Below the pieces are notes generated by a model. The model saw only the letters and a program-made list of their open reading frames with translations. It ran no database searches and was not told the origin of the DNA. The position numbers and the translations under genes are program-made. From assembly GCF_000613125.1 (NCBI RefSeq), contig NZ_HG964497.1, positions 416,823-480,822 of the forward strand: 64,000 nt of DNA, in the 5' to 3' direction. Of the stretch, positions 43,774 through 52,185 are shown piece after piece. The DNA is from Bacillus sp. EB01 (lineage in GTDB: Bacteria; Bacillota; Bacilli; Bacillales; Cytobacillaceae). Within the stretch, counting starts at the first letter, position 1, and each line of letters starts with the position of its first letter.

Positions 43774-44649
43774 TTATGAATTTGAGTTATCTCCAGATTC
43801 CTCGGTTGAATCGTCTGCTGGAGCTTTTTCGGATGAATCATCAGCTGGCTGGTTAGAGGATTCACCTGCTTCTTCCTCAGTACCTTGTTCATCAGCTGGT
43901 GTTTGGCTATTGCCTTCTTCCTCAACGGCTTCCTTCTCGTCAGCTGCTTCTTGCCCGCCAACTTGTTCTTGTTGGAGCGCACTTAGCGTCTTGTCAAAGA
44001 AATTTTCTGGATTGACTGCCACACCGTCCTTACGGATTTCAAAGTGGACATGGACACCAGCTTTTTCATTCAGCAGACTTTGTCCTGCTGTTGCAAGTAC
44101 GTCACCTTTGTCTACAGTATCTCCAACTTGGACTTTAATGTCTTTAACGGATTGATAGTGTGTTACAATACCAGTGTCATGCTGGACTTCAATCCAGTTG
44201 CCAAGCAGAGCATCTTCCTCTACTCTTGTAACTGTACCGCTTAGTGCTGCAAGCACATCAAACGCGGAGCCATCCTTCATGGCAATATCAATGCCAGTAT
44301 TTTGGACGTAGGTATTGTTGTAGACTACCAGTGCTGCTTCCTGTTCCTTTTCGCTGGCGGCGTTGTCATAGAACTTCTTTTTAACGACTGTCTGTTCCTC
44401 GTTGCCAACCGGCATTGAGATGGTTTCCATAGACTTGTTGACTTCTAAGGATGGTTCATCGACTTGCTTTTTGGCGAGATCAGTCGATTTGTAATCGTAT
44501 TTGTCTGCTGAGTCGCCGCTGTTCTGGTACCAAAGAACACCTGTCAGAATGATGGCTGCACTAAGAATGTAAACTGTGGGTAATACCCAGCGCTTTTTGA
44601 AAAAGCGTTTGACTCCTTGAGAAGATTGCTTTTTTTCTTCCTCTCTCAT
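43774..44649 (-). CDS. spoIIQ: Stage II sporulation protein SpoIIQ (LytM domain)
   Basis: 291 residues from ATG 44649 (GAGGTG six bases upstream), N-terminus MREEEKKQSSQGVKRFFKKR as in B. subtilis SpoIIQ (283 residues). One membrane span at about 31-50, then a LytM/M23 domain with ALSGTVTRVE, THYQSV and VHVHFEIRKDGVAVNPENFF, and a disordered Glu/Ser-rich tail. The first zinc ligand is missing: TGIDIAMKDG stands where active M23 enzymes have His-x-x-x-Asp, so the domain is probably not a peptidase, as in B. subtilis. Made in the forespore, it pairs with SpoIIIAH across the intermembrane space. A sigmaF promoter was not clear by eye. Confidence 0.95.
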   Translation of the reverse strand: MREEEKKQSSQGVKRFFKKRWVLPTVYILSAAIILTGVLWYQNSGDSADKYDYKSTDLAKKQVDEPSLEVNKSMETISMPVGNEEQTVVKKKFYDNAASEKEQEAALVVYNNTYVQNTGIDIAMKDGSAFDVLAALSGTVTRVEEDALLGNWIEVQHDTGIVTHYQSVKDIKVQVGDTVDKGDVLATAGQSLLNEKAGVHVHFEIRKDGVAVNPENFFDKTLSALQQEQVGGQEAADEKEAVEEEGNSQTPADEQGTEEEAGESSNQPADDSSEKAPADDSTEESGDNSNS

Positions 44650-44766
44650 TATCATCACCTCAGCAATCATTCTGAACACATTGGTAGAATTATATACATG
44701 GCATGAAAAATTTTTGGTTTATTTTTTGTATTTATTTCCGTTTTATGCATGAAAGGGTGATTTTTC

Positions 44767-45228
44767 CTGAAATTTGTCAAATGGGCGGCAAGGCTGCTGC
44801 CTTTCATCTATATGGTTTTGATCTGGACGATGTCCAGCCTGCCCAGCAACCACTTCGTAGAGCTCCCTGATTCAAAAATCGACCGCACCATAAAGGAATC
44901 TCTTCATTTGATAGAGTTCGCGATTCTATACGGTTTGCTTGTACTTGCATTCCTCACTACTAAAAAGAAGTTCACTACTCGTGTGAACATGGCTCTCGCT
45001 GCTGTAGCGGCTCTCTATGGGGTTACAGACGAAATTCACCAATCCTTCTACCCTTATCGGTCGGCGTCGCTGTTTGACCTCTTCAAGGACGTTGTCGGGA
45101 TTCTGGTTGTTTATTATTTTGTTAACGGGGCAATGTTCAAGGCGAAATTCCAGAGGCTTGCAAGGCTACTGGAGAAGTGGAGGAAAGCTGTTGGGCCAGG
45201 AAGCGGAAGACTCCACTCCTATTTATAG
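44767..45228 (+). CDS. VanZ-like family membrane protein
   Basis: 153 residues if translation begins at CTG 44767, with AAAGGGTG about nine bases upstream; an in-frame TGA at 44758 bars a longer frame and the first ATG (44812) would cut into the first membrane helix. Four hydrophobic helices and the VanZ pattern are visible: LIWTMSSLPS, LHLIEFAILYGLL, VTDEIHQSFYPYRSASLFDLFKDVVG. VanZ itself gives low-level teicoplanin resistance; most family members have no known role. Divergent from spoIIQ. Either start is uncertain. Confidence 0.75.
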   Translation: MKFVKWAARLLPFIYMVLIWTMSSLPSNHFVELPDSKIDRTIKESLHLIEFAILYGLLVLAFLTTKKKFTTRVNMALAAVAALYGVTDEIHQSFYPYRSASLFDLFKDVVGILVVYYFVNGAMFKAKFQRLARLLEKWRKAVGPGSGRLHSYL

Positions 45229-45284
45229 CGCTAATAGCAATAACTCATTGGTTCAGCTTTTTTAATACATGGCTGTGTTATACA

Positions 45285-45480
45285 TCGCTGTTGATTTCCG
45301 CTACAGGCGCTTCGCTTTCCAAGGGCGGCCTGGGAGCCTCCTCGGCGCTAGCGCCTCTGGGGTCTCCCACTGACCTTTTGTCCCGTAGGACGTCACGGAA
45401 AAAGCATCGCAGGAGAAAATGCGTTTTTTGCATTTTCGAACGAGTCTTCGCGCCTTCCGCTACAATCAACTCTGTTTAAT
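45285..45480. repeat. Dispersed repeat family B, copy 1
   Basis: GATTTCCGCTACAGGCGCTT through CTTCCGCTACAATCAA, carrying the block GGGCGGCCTGGGAGCCTCCT that recurs at 47793-47930. This copy has about 55 extra bases near its right end. It lies between the vanZ-like gene and spoIID and has no open frame of interest. Confidence 0.8.
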
Positions 45481-45516
45481 AAACAACATTATCCTATAAC
45501 AAAGCCTAATACATAA

Positions 45517-45546
45517 AAGGCCGGCTCCTTTATCGGGAGCCGGCCT
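45517..45546 (-). terminator. Terminator of spoIID
   Basis: GAGGCCGGCTCC/GGAGCCGGCCTTTT on the minus strand, five bases after the stop. Confidence 0.88.
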
Positions 45547-45551
45547 CTTCG

Positions 45552-46592
45552 TTATTTGCCTGCAGTAATAGTAGCAAGAAGTCCATCTGCCTTGCTGATA
45601 TCGATTCCTTTATAATAATATTTAACAATTTCTTTATATGTTTTGCCTTCAGCAGCCATACCATTGGCTCCGTACTGGCTCATACCGACTCCATGGCCAA
45701 AGCCCCGGGTAGTTATGATAATTTCATTTCCGCGTCTCTCCCAGGAAAAGTCAGAGGATCTTAGGTCAAGCTCATCACGTATTTCCCTTCCAGTAAGAGT
45801 TTTCCCATTGAAATCTACTGTTCCAACCCGGTTCCCTGCCGTCCGTTCTTTAATAACCCCAATTGTCTCGGAGTTTCCAATCTGTACCCCAAGCTTACTT
45901 TCAAAGTCCTGAATAGAAATGGTTATTTGGTTTTTGTATTTTGGAGATTTTTTGTCCCATGGGCTTTCTACGCTCCTTAAATACGGTACAGTATTTTTCC
46001 AATAGTCTTCTGAATTCTCCGTATAGCCATTGCTAGTTGAAAAAAATGTGGCATCAATAGCCTTGCCATTATAGGTAAGGATTTGCCCATCCGTTGCCCG
46101 GACTGCATCCTTGATCTTCTTCTTTTTCCACTTATAATCCGCACCCCATCCTATGGGTTTAGGCCGCTTTAGTTCTTCATCACTTTTGAATACCTGGTGG
46201 ATTTCAGTGTCAGTCACCTCTGCCCCTTCCGGAAGGCCAAGCTTTTCCTTCGTTAATAGCTGTTGGACTATATAGGTTCTGGCTGTCAAAGCCTGCGCTT
46301 TTAATGCCTCCTCCTCAAACTCCGCCGGCATTTCGGCTGCTACGACGCCTTCGAGGTACTTATTGAGAGTCAGCTTTTCAATTTTTTGCTGGGCGGTCCG
46401 GTATACTGCGACTTCTACTGTAGCATCTGCTATACGTTCATTTGCCTTCTCAGTTGGAGCCTGCCGCAAGTCTTCACCCAGTCTGCCGCTAGCCTGTTCA
46501 CCCTTATAAGGGAGGACGAGCAATGCTGGTATGATGAGCGTAACTGCAAGAAGGAAGGATGCTAGTGCGATGAATGGTTTTGCGTTTTTCAT
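45552..46592 (-). CDS. spoIID: Stage II sporulation protein D (peptidoglycan lytic transglycosylase)
   Basis: 346 residues from ATG 46592, GGAGG seven bases upstream (a longer in-frame start at 46631 precedes this site). N-terminal membrane anchor at about 8-27. The SpoIID block LNKYLEGVVAAEMPAEFEEEALKAQALTARTY holds the catalytic Glu, and FSTSNGYTENSEDYW, SPWDKKS and GHGVGMSQYGANGMA are typical. It cuts glycan strands during engulfment in a complex with SpoIIP and SpoIIM. It lies beside murAA as in B. subtilis, though here a membrane protein gene separates them. Confidence 0.95.
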   Translation of the reverse strand: MKNAKPFIALASFLLAVTLIIPALLVLPYKGEQASGRLGEDLRQAPTEKANERIADATVEVAVYRTAQQKIEKLTLNKYLEGVVAAEMPAEFEEEALKAQALTARTYIVQQLLTKEKLGLPEGAEVTDTEIHQVFKSDEELKRPKPIGWGADYKWKKKKIKDAVRATDGQILTYNGKAIDATFFSTSNGYTENSEDYWKNTVPYLRSVESPWDKKSPKYKNQITISIQDFESKLGVQIGNSETIGVIKERTAGNRVGTVDFNGKTLTGREIRDELDLRSSDFSWERRGNEIIITTRGFGHGVGMSQYGANGMAAEGKTYKEIVKYYYKGIDISKADGLLATITAGK

Positions 46593-46746
46593 ATAAGAGC
46601 CTCCAGTTGAAAAGTAAACGGCCGGCCACAAACCGGCTGCGCTTCATTAAAACATATGGAGGTGGACAAGCAGATATGACTAAAGGTTAAGGTTTTCCAT
46701 TTCACTGTTTCTCTTTTACAAGACTGCCTTATACAGCCTCTATGGA

Positions 46747-46785
46747 CAAAAAAGCGCCTGCCAAGTAGTTGGCGGACGCTTTTTT
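46747..46785. terminator. Terminator after the DUF6843-like gene
   Basis: AAAAAAGCG with GCCAA and the complementary TTGGC with CGCTTTTTT form a long hairpin with T runs on both strands. Confidence 0.85.
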
Positions 46786-46786
46786 G

Positions 46787-47680
46787 CTAGTTTTGGGGAT
46801 GGATGGAATATCCATAGTCAGTCATTTCTGCAAGTCCTTCTTTAAAGAGGATTTCCTCTATTTGCAGTTTTTCACCAAAATACTTTTTCCCATTTTCACG
46901 GAATACCTGACCGCATTTATTTGAGGTAACATACAAGGTTTCATAGGTGTATTCATAATCATCTCCGCCGATAGCTTTCCTATCACCAACAGAGATACAG
47001 AGTTTCTCTATTTCCTCTTTATTCCCGCTTTCATCAACAAAATAATATTTGTCCTCTATTAAGGAACTGTCCAGTGGTTCCGCAGAGAGGCCGTAACCAG
47101 ATTCATTAATATTAATGATGTCATATCCATCACTTGTTTTCTCTAGTGGTGTGTTTTTTATGTCATGGACTACCTTAATTTCACCCTCAAAACCTTTTGG
47201 TATCAAATAAGCATTATGAGTCCGCTCTTGAAACTTATTGACAATGCTCGGTACGGAAACAATCGCCGCAGCCGTAAAAACTCCGACACTTATAAAAGAA
47301 ACCACGAGCTTCCAATTAAATCTAATCTTCCAACCCGCCTGCTGCCATTCTGCAAAAAGAAAGAATAGGAAGGCGGAAGCAATTGAGTAGAAGGCCACTT
47401 CATCAATAAAAAATACAGGTGAGAGACCTACAGCAATATGGATTAAACCTGCAGATGGGAACCGAAAAGCACCGAGCCTTTTTGTAAGGAAATCAGACAA
47501 ATAGGATACTGGAATTGCCACAACCATATTGCCAATCATCGCTATAAGCAGCATAATACCAAAAACAAATATAGTCGATCCAACAGAACCTGAAAGGAAA
47601 CCAGGTATTAAAAGTGTAATGATTCCAAGGGCCAAAGTAGTAAATAAAGCGGATTTTAGTTTAATAAAAAAATTCGTCAT
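46787..47680 (-). CDS. Membrane protein with DUF6843-like extracellular domain
   Basis: About 297 residues from ATG 47680 (AGAGGTGA six bases upstream). Four to five hydrophobic helices fill residues 10-155; the last 145 residues form an outside domain beginning NAYLIPKGFEGEIKVVHDI, with INESGYGLSAEPLD and DKYYFVDESGNKEEI, a pattern I recall from DUF6843 proteins. Function unknown. It sits between spoIID and murAA, flanked by a terminator and a family B repeat, so it looks inserted into an otherwise conserved gene order. Confidence 0.65.
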   Translation of the reverse strand: MTNFFIKLKSALFTTLALGIITLLIPGFLSGSVGSTIFVFGIMLLIAMIGNMVVAIPVSYLSDFLTKRLGAFRFPSAGLIHIAVGLSPVFFIDEVAFYSIASAFLFFLFAEWQQAGWKIRFNWKLVVSFISVGVFTAAAIVSVPSIVNKFQERTHNAYLIPKGFEGEIKVVHDIKNTPLEKTSDGYDIININESGYGLSAEPLDSSLIEDKYYFVDESGNKEEIEKLCISVGDRKAIGGDDYEYTYETLYVTSNKCGQVFRENGKKYFGEKLQIEEILFKEGLAEMTDYGYSIHPQN

Positions 47681-47792
47681 GGGCACTCACCTCTCTTACA
47701 CATTTTATCAAGATGCCCTCATCAATATTGTTACAATATAAAGAAACTTGAATCGTGAACTATCCACTATATAGGTTAAACCTAAAGTCTTT

Positions 47793-47930
47793 CTGTAATT
47801 TCCGCTCCAGGCACTTCGCTTTCCACGGGCGGCCTGGGAGCCTCCTCGTCGCTTTGCTCCTGCGGGGTCTCCCACTGACCTTTTCTCCCGTAGGAGTCTT
47901 CGTGCCTTCCGCTTCAATCAATAAAATGCC
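47793..47930. repeat. Dispersed repeat family B, copy 2
   Basis: AATTTCCGCTCCAGGCACTT to CTTCCGCTTCAATCAATA, sharing GGGCGGCCTGGGAGCCTCCT and GGGGTCTCCCACTGACC with copy 1. Within it CTCCTGCGGG and CCCGTAGGAG can pair, as can GGGAG and CTCCC, so the element is strongly structured. Confidence 0.8.
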
Positions 47931-47971
47931 TACCCTTCTTTTGCAATTTCAACAAATATCGACCTAAATAT

Positions 47972-48026
47972 AAAAAGCCAAAGGGTAACTGTCAGACATC
48001 AGACAGCAAATCCCTTTGGCTTTCTA
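47972..48026 (-). terminator. Terminator of murAA
   Basis: AGAAAGCCAAAGGG pairs with CCCTTTGGCTTTTT; a second small hairpin (CTGTC/GACAG) lies in its loop. Confidence 0.85.
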
Positions 48027-48064
48027 AAAATCAGCATACGAACGTACACTGTAAAGTTATTCAA

Positions 48065-49378
48065 TTAAGCGTTCATGTCGGAAACAAGCGGTTGTGTTTC
48101 TTCGGAAAATACTTCCTCAACTTCTTTAACGCGCTCAATATCGGCACCTAATGCTGCCAGCTTTTCATGGAAATTTACATATCCACGGTCCAGATGCTTT
48201 AGTTCCGTAACACGCGTGACACCGTCCGCAACCAGGCCAGTTAAGATCAATGCTGCTGCTGCGCGAAGGTCGGTTGCTGCTACTTCTGCACCCTGAAGGT
48301 TTGACTTTCCAGGAATGATGACAGAACGTCCTTCAATCTTTATTTCGGCATTCATGCGACGGAATTCTTCCACATGCATAAAGCGATTTTCGAAGACTGT
48401 TTCGGTAATCATACTTGTTCCTTCAGCTCGAAGCAGCAATGCCATCATTTGCGATTGCATGTCTGTCGGGAATCCTGGGTGAGGCATTGTCTTAATATCG
48501 ACTGCCTTCAGCTTATCCGGGCCAATTACCCTTACGCCATCATCTTCTTCCATAATGGTGATGCCCATTTCCTCCATTTTCGCAATCAATGAGGACAAAT
48601 GCTCTGGAACAGCGCCTTTGACAAGCACGTTCCCGCCCGTGATTGCTGCAGCTACCATGAATGTACCTGCTTCAATACGGTCAGGAATAATGGAGTGGTC
48701 TGCACCAAACAATACATCCACACCTTCGATTCGGATCGTTCCTGTACCAGCACCGATGACCTTTGCTCCCATTTTATTCAGGAGATTTGCAAGGTCTACG
48801 ATTTCAGGTTCTTTTGCAACATTTTCAAGGATGGTTGTGCCTTCTGCGAGTGTTGCTGCCATCATGATGTTCTCAGTTGCACCGACACTTGGGAAATCCA
48901 GGTACACTCGGGCGCCTTTCAAGCGGCCCTCAACTTCTGCTTCAATAAAACCATTGCCAACCTTCACCTTGGCTCCCATTGCTTCAAAGCCCTTAAGATG
49001 CTGGTCAATCGGGCGTGAGCCAATTGCGCATCCACCAGGCAATGCCACACGGGCACGGCCATTGCGCGCAAGCAGCGAGCCCATGACTAAAACTGAAGCA
49101 CGCATTTTCCTTACATACTCAAATGGTGCTTCCTCATTCAACTCTCTAGATGCATCTACTACAACTTGATTATCTTTAAAAACGACGTGTGCGTTTAGGT
49201 TGCGTAATACTTCGTTGATTGTATATACATCGGAGAGAGTAGGAACATCACGAATTATACTTCTTCCATCACTTGCCAATAGTGTTGCAGCGAGTACAGG
49301 CAGTACAGAATTTTTGGCACCTTCAACCTTAACTGTTCCATTCAGCCTATTTCCGCCGCGGACGATGATCTTTTCCAA
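48065..49378 (-). CDS. murAA: UDP-N-acetylglucosamine 1-carboxyvinyltransferase MurA
   Basis: 437 residues from TTG, GGAGGGG seven bases upstream. EPSP-synthase-like fold with Lys22-Asn23 ([14 protein letters not shown]) and catalytic Cys117 in [16 protein letters not shown], the residue alkylated by fosfomycin. The enzyme adds enolpyruvate to UDP-GlcNAc, the first committed step of peptidoglycan synthesis. The neighbours ywmB and spoIID identify it as murAA rather than murAB (murZ). Length equals the B. subtilis protein. Confidence 0.97.
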   Translation of the reverse strand: MEKIIVRGGNRLNGTVKVEGAKNSVLPVLAATLLASDGRSIIRDVPTLSDVYTINEVLRNLNAHVVFKDNQVVVDASRELNEEAPFEYVRKMRASVLVMGSLLARNGRARVALPGGCAIGSRPIDQHLKGFEAMGAKVKVGNGFIEAEVEGRLKGARVYLDFPSVGATENIMMAATLAEGTTILENVAKEPEIVDLANLLNKMGAKVIGAGTGTIRIEGVDVLFGADHSIIPDRIEAGTFMVAAAITGGNVLVKGAVPEHLSSLIAKMEEMGITIMEEDDGVRVIGPDKLKAVDIKTMPHPGFPTDMQSQMMALLLRAEGTSMITETVFENRFMHVEEFRRMNAEIKIEGRSVIIPGKSNLQGAEVAATDLRAAAALILTGLVADGVTRVTELKHLDRGYVNFHEKLAALGADIERVKEVEEVFSEETQPLVSDMNA

Positions 49379-49410
49379 GTGTATTCCCCTCCGCGTCCTA
49401 GTTCTCTATA

Positions 49411-50145
49411 TTAATATTCAACCGTTATGATGGGGGTGCCGATTATCACAGTTGCATCTTTTCCCCCAGTCGAGCGGGCAGCGATTTGCACATTCATGCC
49501 ATTTCCAAATGTATCGGGCAGATATGGTGAAAAAGCCGATACTGAAATAAAATCATCTTCCCTTAGTGCCTCGGTTTCAGCGGCATTTAATCGTTCCAAA
49601 ATACTAGTTACTTTTCCAGATAGAGCCTTATCTATTCTATCATTGAACTTGCCCTCGATACAAGAGAAAATTGACGGCTGGCCACGAAATATGTCGTTTA
49701 TCCGTGCCGAAAATTTCTGTGATTGTAAAAAGGCAGCACTTTCCTCATTCCATTTTCCGCCGGTCACCTTATATATTATATACGCATTTGCCTCATGGGG
49801 TGTGCGGGTAGAAATTAATTGAAGGTATTCCTGGCCATAGACGGAAGGAGGAGATACTGCTGCAACTTCCCAAGTATGGCCTTTTGTGGAAATGGACCAG
49901 TCCCAATCGGGGAACATATCCTGCAATCCCTTGGCATACTCCTCCAATTCCCCGGGTGAATTGGAGACTTCAATATACTCCCGTGAATAAACCGACCACT
50001 CCTTAAAGCTTACACTTTCTGCTTCCAATACAGCGGCAAGTTTAATTAAATCCGGTGCACTGTCAGCTACAGTCGTTTTATTCCCAAGTTCCAACACGAT
50101 AAAACCAATTATGGCAAATAATGATAAAGCTAATTTTATATTCAT
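49411..50145 (-). CDS. ywmB: YwmB family protein (TATA-box-binding-protein-like fold)
   Basis: 244 residues, AAGGGGAG seven bases before the ATG, with an N-terminal hydrophobic segment (LALSLFAIIGFIVLELG) as signal or anchor. The remainder is the YwmB domain, found beside murAA in Bacillaceae; the B. subtilis protein has 247 residues. It probably acts outside the membrane. Function unknown; the gene is 32 bases upstream of murAA and likely co-transcribed. Confidence 0.85.
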   Translation of the reverse strand: MNIKLALSLFAIIGFIVLELGNKTTVADSAPDLIKLAAVLEAESVSFKEWSVYSREYIEVSNSPGELEEYAKGLQDMFPDWDWSISTKGHTWEVAAVSPPSVYGQEYLQLISTRTPHEANAYIIYKVTGGKWNEESAAFLQSQKFSARINDIFRGQPSIFSCIEGKFNDRIDKALSGKVTSILERLNAAETEALREDDFISVSAFSPYLPDTFGNGMNVQIAARSTGGKDATVIIGTPIITVEY

Positions 50146-50695
50146 GCGTCCGCTCCCCTTCCCTTATTACCATTTTGGCCATGGAAGAGCGGTACATACA
50201 TGGGAAATCTCGTCACTTTTAGACAATGCCTCTACTATGTACACCTGATGGTTTTCATATAGATTCAGACTAATTTTAAAGATATCCCGCTTAATTTGGG
50301 AAGGTCCCCGTCACGATGTGTTTGTTGGTACGGGTTTTCCTTCAGAGTACAGCTTTACCTCGTTCTGTTTGGAGATAGGCAGATTTCGACTTCCAGTTTT
50401 CACAGGACAATGAAGAATGCTTCGTTTTCTCCAAACCGAGGAGTATTCGTACCCTAATACTATTGTAAGGCGCATGAATTGTGTTTTAAATCACAATCTT
50501 GATTGTACTCAATAATCTTCCATTTGAACACATGAATGAAGACCTAAATATTTTCCAGTTTTTAAACAATCCAAATCATTGCTTTCCTGAATATAGACGG
50601 GATTAGTTATGTAAAGTTTCCCTTTAAAATTGGAAAAATCCGATTAGTAAGGCCCTATATCTACCGTATTTAATTCGCTAGAGCTTATCTGCAAT
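50146..50695. other. Gene-free 550-base region with a long imperfect inverted repeat
   Basis: No supported gene. GAGTAC (50345-50350), CCTCG (50358-50362) and TTTGGAGA (50368-50375) are mirrored in order by TCTCCAAA (50428-50435), CGAGG (50437-50441) and GTATTC (50443-50448), giving 19 pairs around a 52-base loop. There is no T run, so it is not an ordinary terminator. Confidence 0.5.
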
Positions 50696-50929
50696 TCAAA
50701 AGATATGTTGAAGCTGGCGGGATAAAAGGAGATAATCCAAAAAGAAATTGCTTACGGCCGACCCGATAACAATTGAAAGCATGATATAAAGAATTCGTGC
50801 TTGCAGAACTCTACCGGCTCGTAAAAGTTTGTCAAAGTTCAGTGCTTGCAATGCCCACCATGCCAATGCAATAAAAATCAGATGGGTAAAAATGCCCACA
50901 ACAGCCTCTGCCCCGAGTCCACCTATCAT
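50696..50929 (-). CDS. ywzB: DUF1146 family membrane protein YwzB
   Basis: 77 residues, GGAGG nine bases before the ATG. Two membrane helices (VVGIFTHLIFIALAWWALQAL and ILYIMLSIVIGSAVSNFFLDYLL) joined by a basic loop, as in YwzB/DUF1146. In B. subtilis it lies between the atp operon and ywmB; here the atp genes are not next to it and a 550-base gap separates it from ywmB. Function unknown. Confidence 0.85.
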   Translation of the reverse strand: MIGGLGAEAVVGIFTHLIFIALAWWALQALNFDKLLRAGRVLQARILYIMLSIVIGSAVSNFFLDYLLLSRQLQHIF

Positions 50930-51127
50930 ACACTTAATCCTCCTCAGTAAAAATCTTTACGCCCATTAAAGGGAATTTTTAGGATATTGTTAGTTGTCTG
51001 ATTTGTTTTAATATGAAATAATCAATGATAGCCATTCTATTTCATTGTAGGTATTTGATTTTTTTTACGCAATTTATTTGAAGAAATTTGTTCTGTGTTC
51101 CAATTTAACTTGTGAAGGTGATTGATT

Positions 51128-51997
51128 ATGAAAAAAGTAAGGAAAGCGATAATTCCTGCCGCTGGACTTGGTACACGTTTTTTGCCGGCGACAAAAGCTA
51201 TGCCAAAAGAAATGCTCCCGATAGTCGATAAGCCGACCATTCAATATATCGTGGAAGAGGCAATTGAATCAGGAATTGAAGATATCATTATTGTAACAGG
51301 AAAAGGCAAACGATCGATAGAAGATCATTTTGATCATGCTTTCGAGCTGGAGCAAAACCTCCTTGAAAAGGAGAAATTTGATCTGTTAGAGAAGGTTCAA
51401 GCGTCAACAAACATGGTCGACATTCATTACATACGGCAAAAGGAGCCTAGAGGCCTTGGCCACGCCGTATGGTGTGCAAGGAACTTTATTGGCGATGAAC
51501 CGTTCGCGGTTTTATTAGGAGACGATATTGTTCAGGCAGAGGTTCCATGCCTGAAGCAGCTTATGAATCAATACGACCAAACTCTTTCCTCTGTCATTGG
51601 GGTCCAACGCGTCCCGGAATCGGAAACTCACCGGTACGGAATCATTGACCCTATTGAGGAGTACAATCGCCGCTATCAGGTAAGACAATTCGTCGAAAAA
51701 CCAAAGCTAGGTACTGCCCCATCCGACTTGGCGATTATCGGCCGCTATATCCTTACTCCGGAAATATTCATGTTCCTGGATAAACAGGAAGTTGGTGCCG
51801 GCGGGGAAATCCAGCTTACCGATGCGATTCAAAACCTAAATGAAATTCAGCGAGTATTTGCCTATGAATTTGAGGGGAAACGTTACGACGTCGGAGAGAA
51901 ACTTGGCTTTATCGAGACAACTATCGAATTCGCCCTGCAAATGCCGGAATTGAGGGAAGATCTTCTGGCTTATATGAAAAGAAAACTTGAATCCTAA
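51128..51997 (+). CDS. gtaB: UTP-glucose-1-phosphate uridylyltransferase GtaB
   Basis: 289 residues from ATG 51128, AAGGTGA seven bases upstream. Nucleotidyltransferase signature [25 protein letters not shown] at the N-terminus, then [29 protein letters not shown] and [10 protein letters not shown]. It makes UDP-glucose in the cytoplasm, used for wall teichoic acid glucosylation and for glycolipid anchors of lipoteichoic acid. It is the only plus-strand gene between ywzB and the nuo operon. Confidence 0.95.
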   Translation: MKKVRKAIIPAAGLGTRFLPATKAMPKEMLPIVDKPTIQYIVEEAIESGIEDIIIVTGKGKRSIEDHFDHAFELEQNLLEKEKFDLLEKVQASTNMVDIHYIRQKEPRGLGHAVWCARNFIGDEPFAVLLGDDIVQAEVPCLKQLMNQYDQTLSSVIGVQRVPESETHRYGIIDPIEEYNRRYQVRQFVEKPKLGTAPSDLAIIGRYILTPEIFMFLDKQEVGAGGEIQLTDAIQNLNEIQRVFAYEFEGKRYDVGEKLGFIETTIEFALQMPELREDLLAYMKRKLES

Positions 51998-52007
51998 TAT
52001 ACACAAA

Positions 52008-52037
52008 TGGCCGGCTCAGATGTGAGAGCCGGCCATT
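52008..52037 (+). terminator. Hairpin after gtaB
   Basis: AATGGCCGGCTC/GAGCCGGCCATT with an eight-base loop. The tail is only weakly T-rich, so efficiency is uncertain. No gene lies between here and the end of nuoN. Confidence 0.7.
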
Positions 52038-52185
52038 CCTATTGTTACCCCTTTTGTTAAACCTCAGGGTGCAAAGCGTTTCCCAAGCACCTGCACCCTC
52101 TAATTGCATAACCATAACCAGGGATCCCGGCTATCCCCTAAATATCCGGGCCCCATTGAAACTCCCCGTCAGATTTGTGCCGTCC

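Noticed and set aside
48555-49169. 204-codon plus-strand frame inside murAA
   Set aside because: Antisense shadow of a clear murAA gene without a ribosome binding site.
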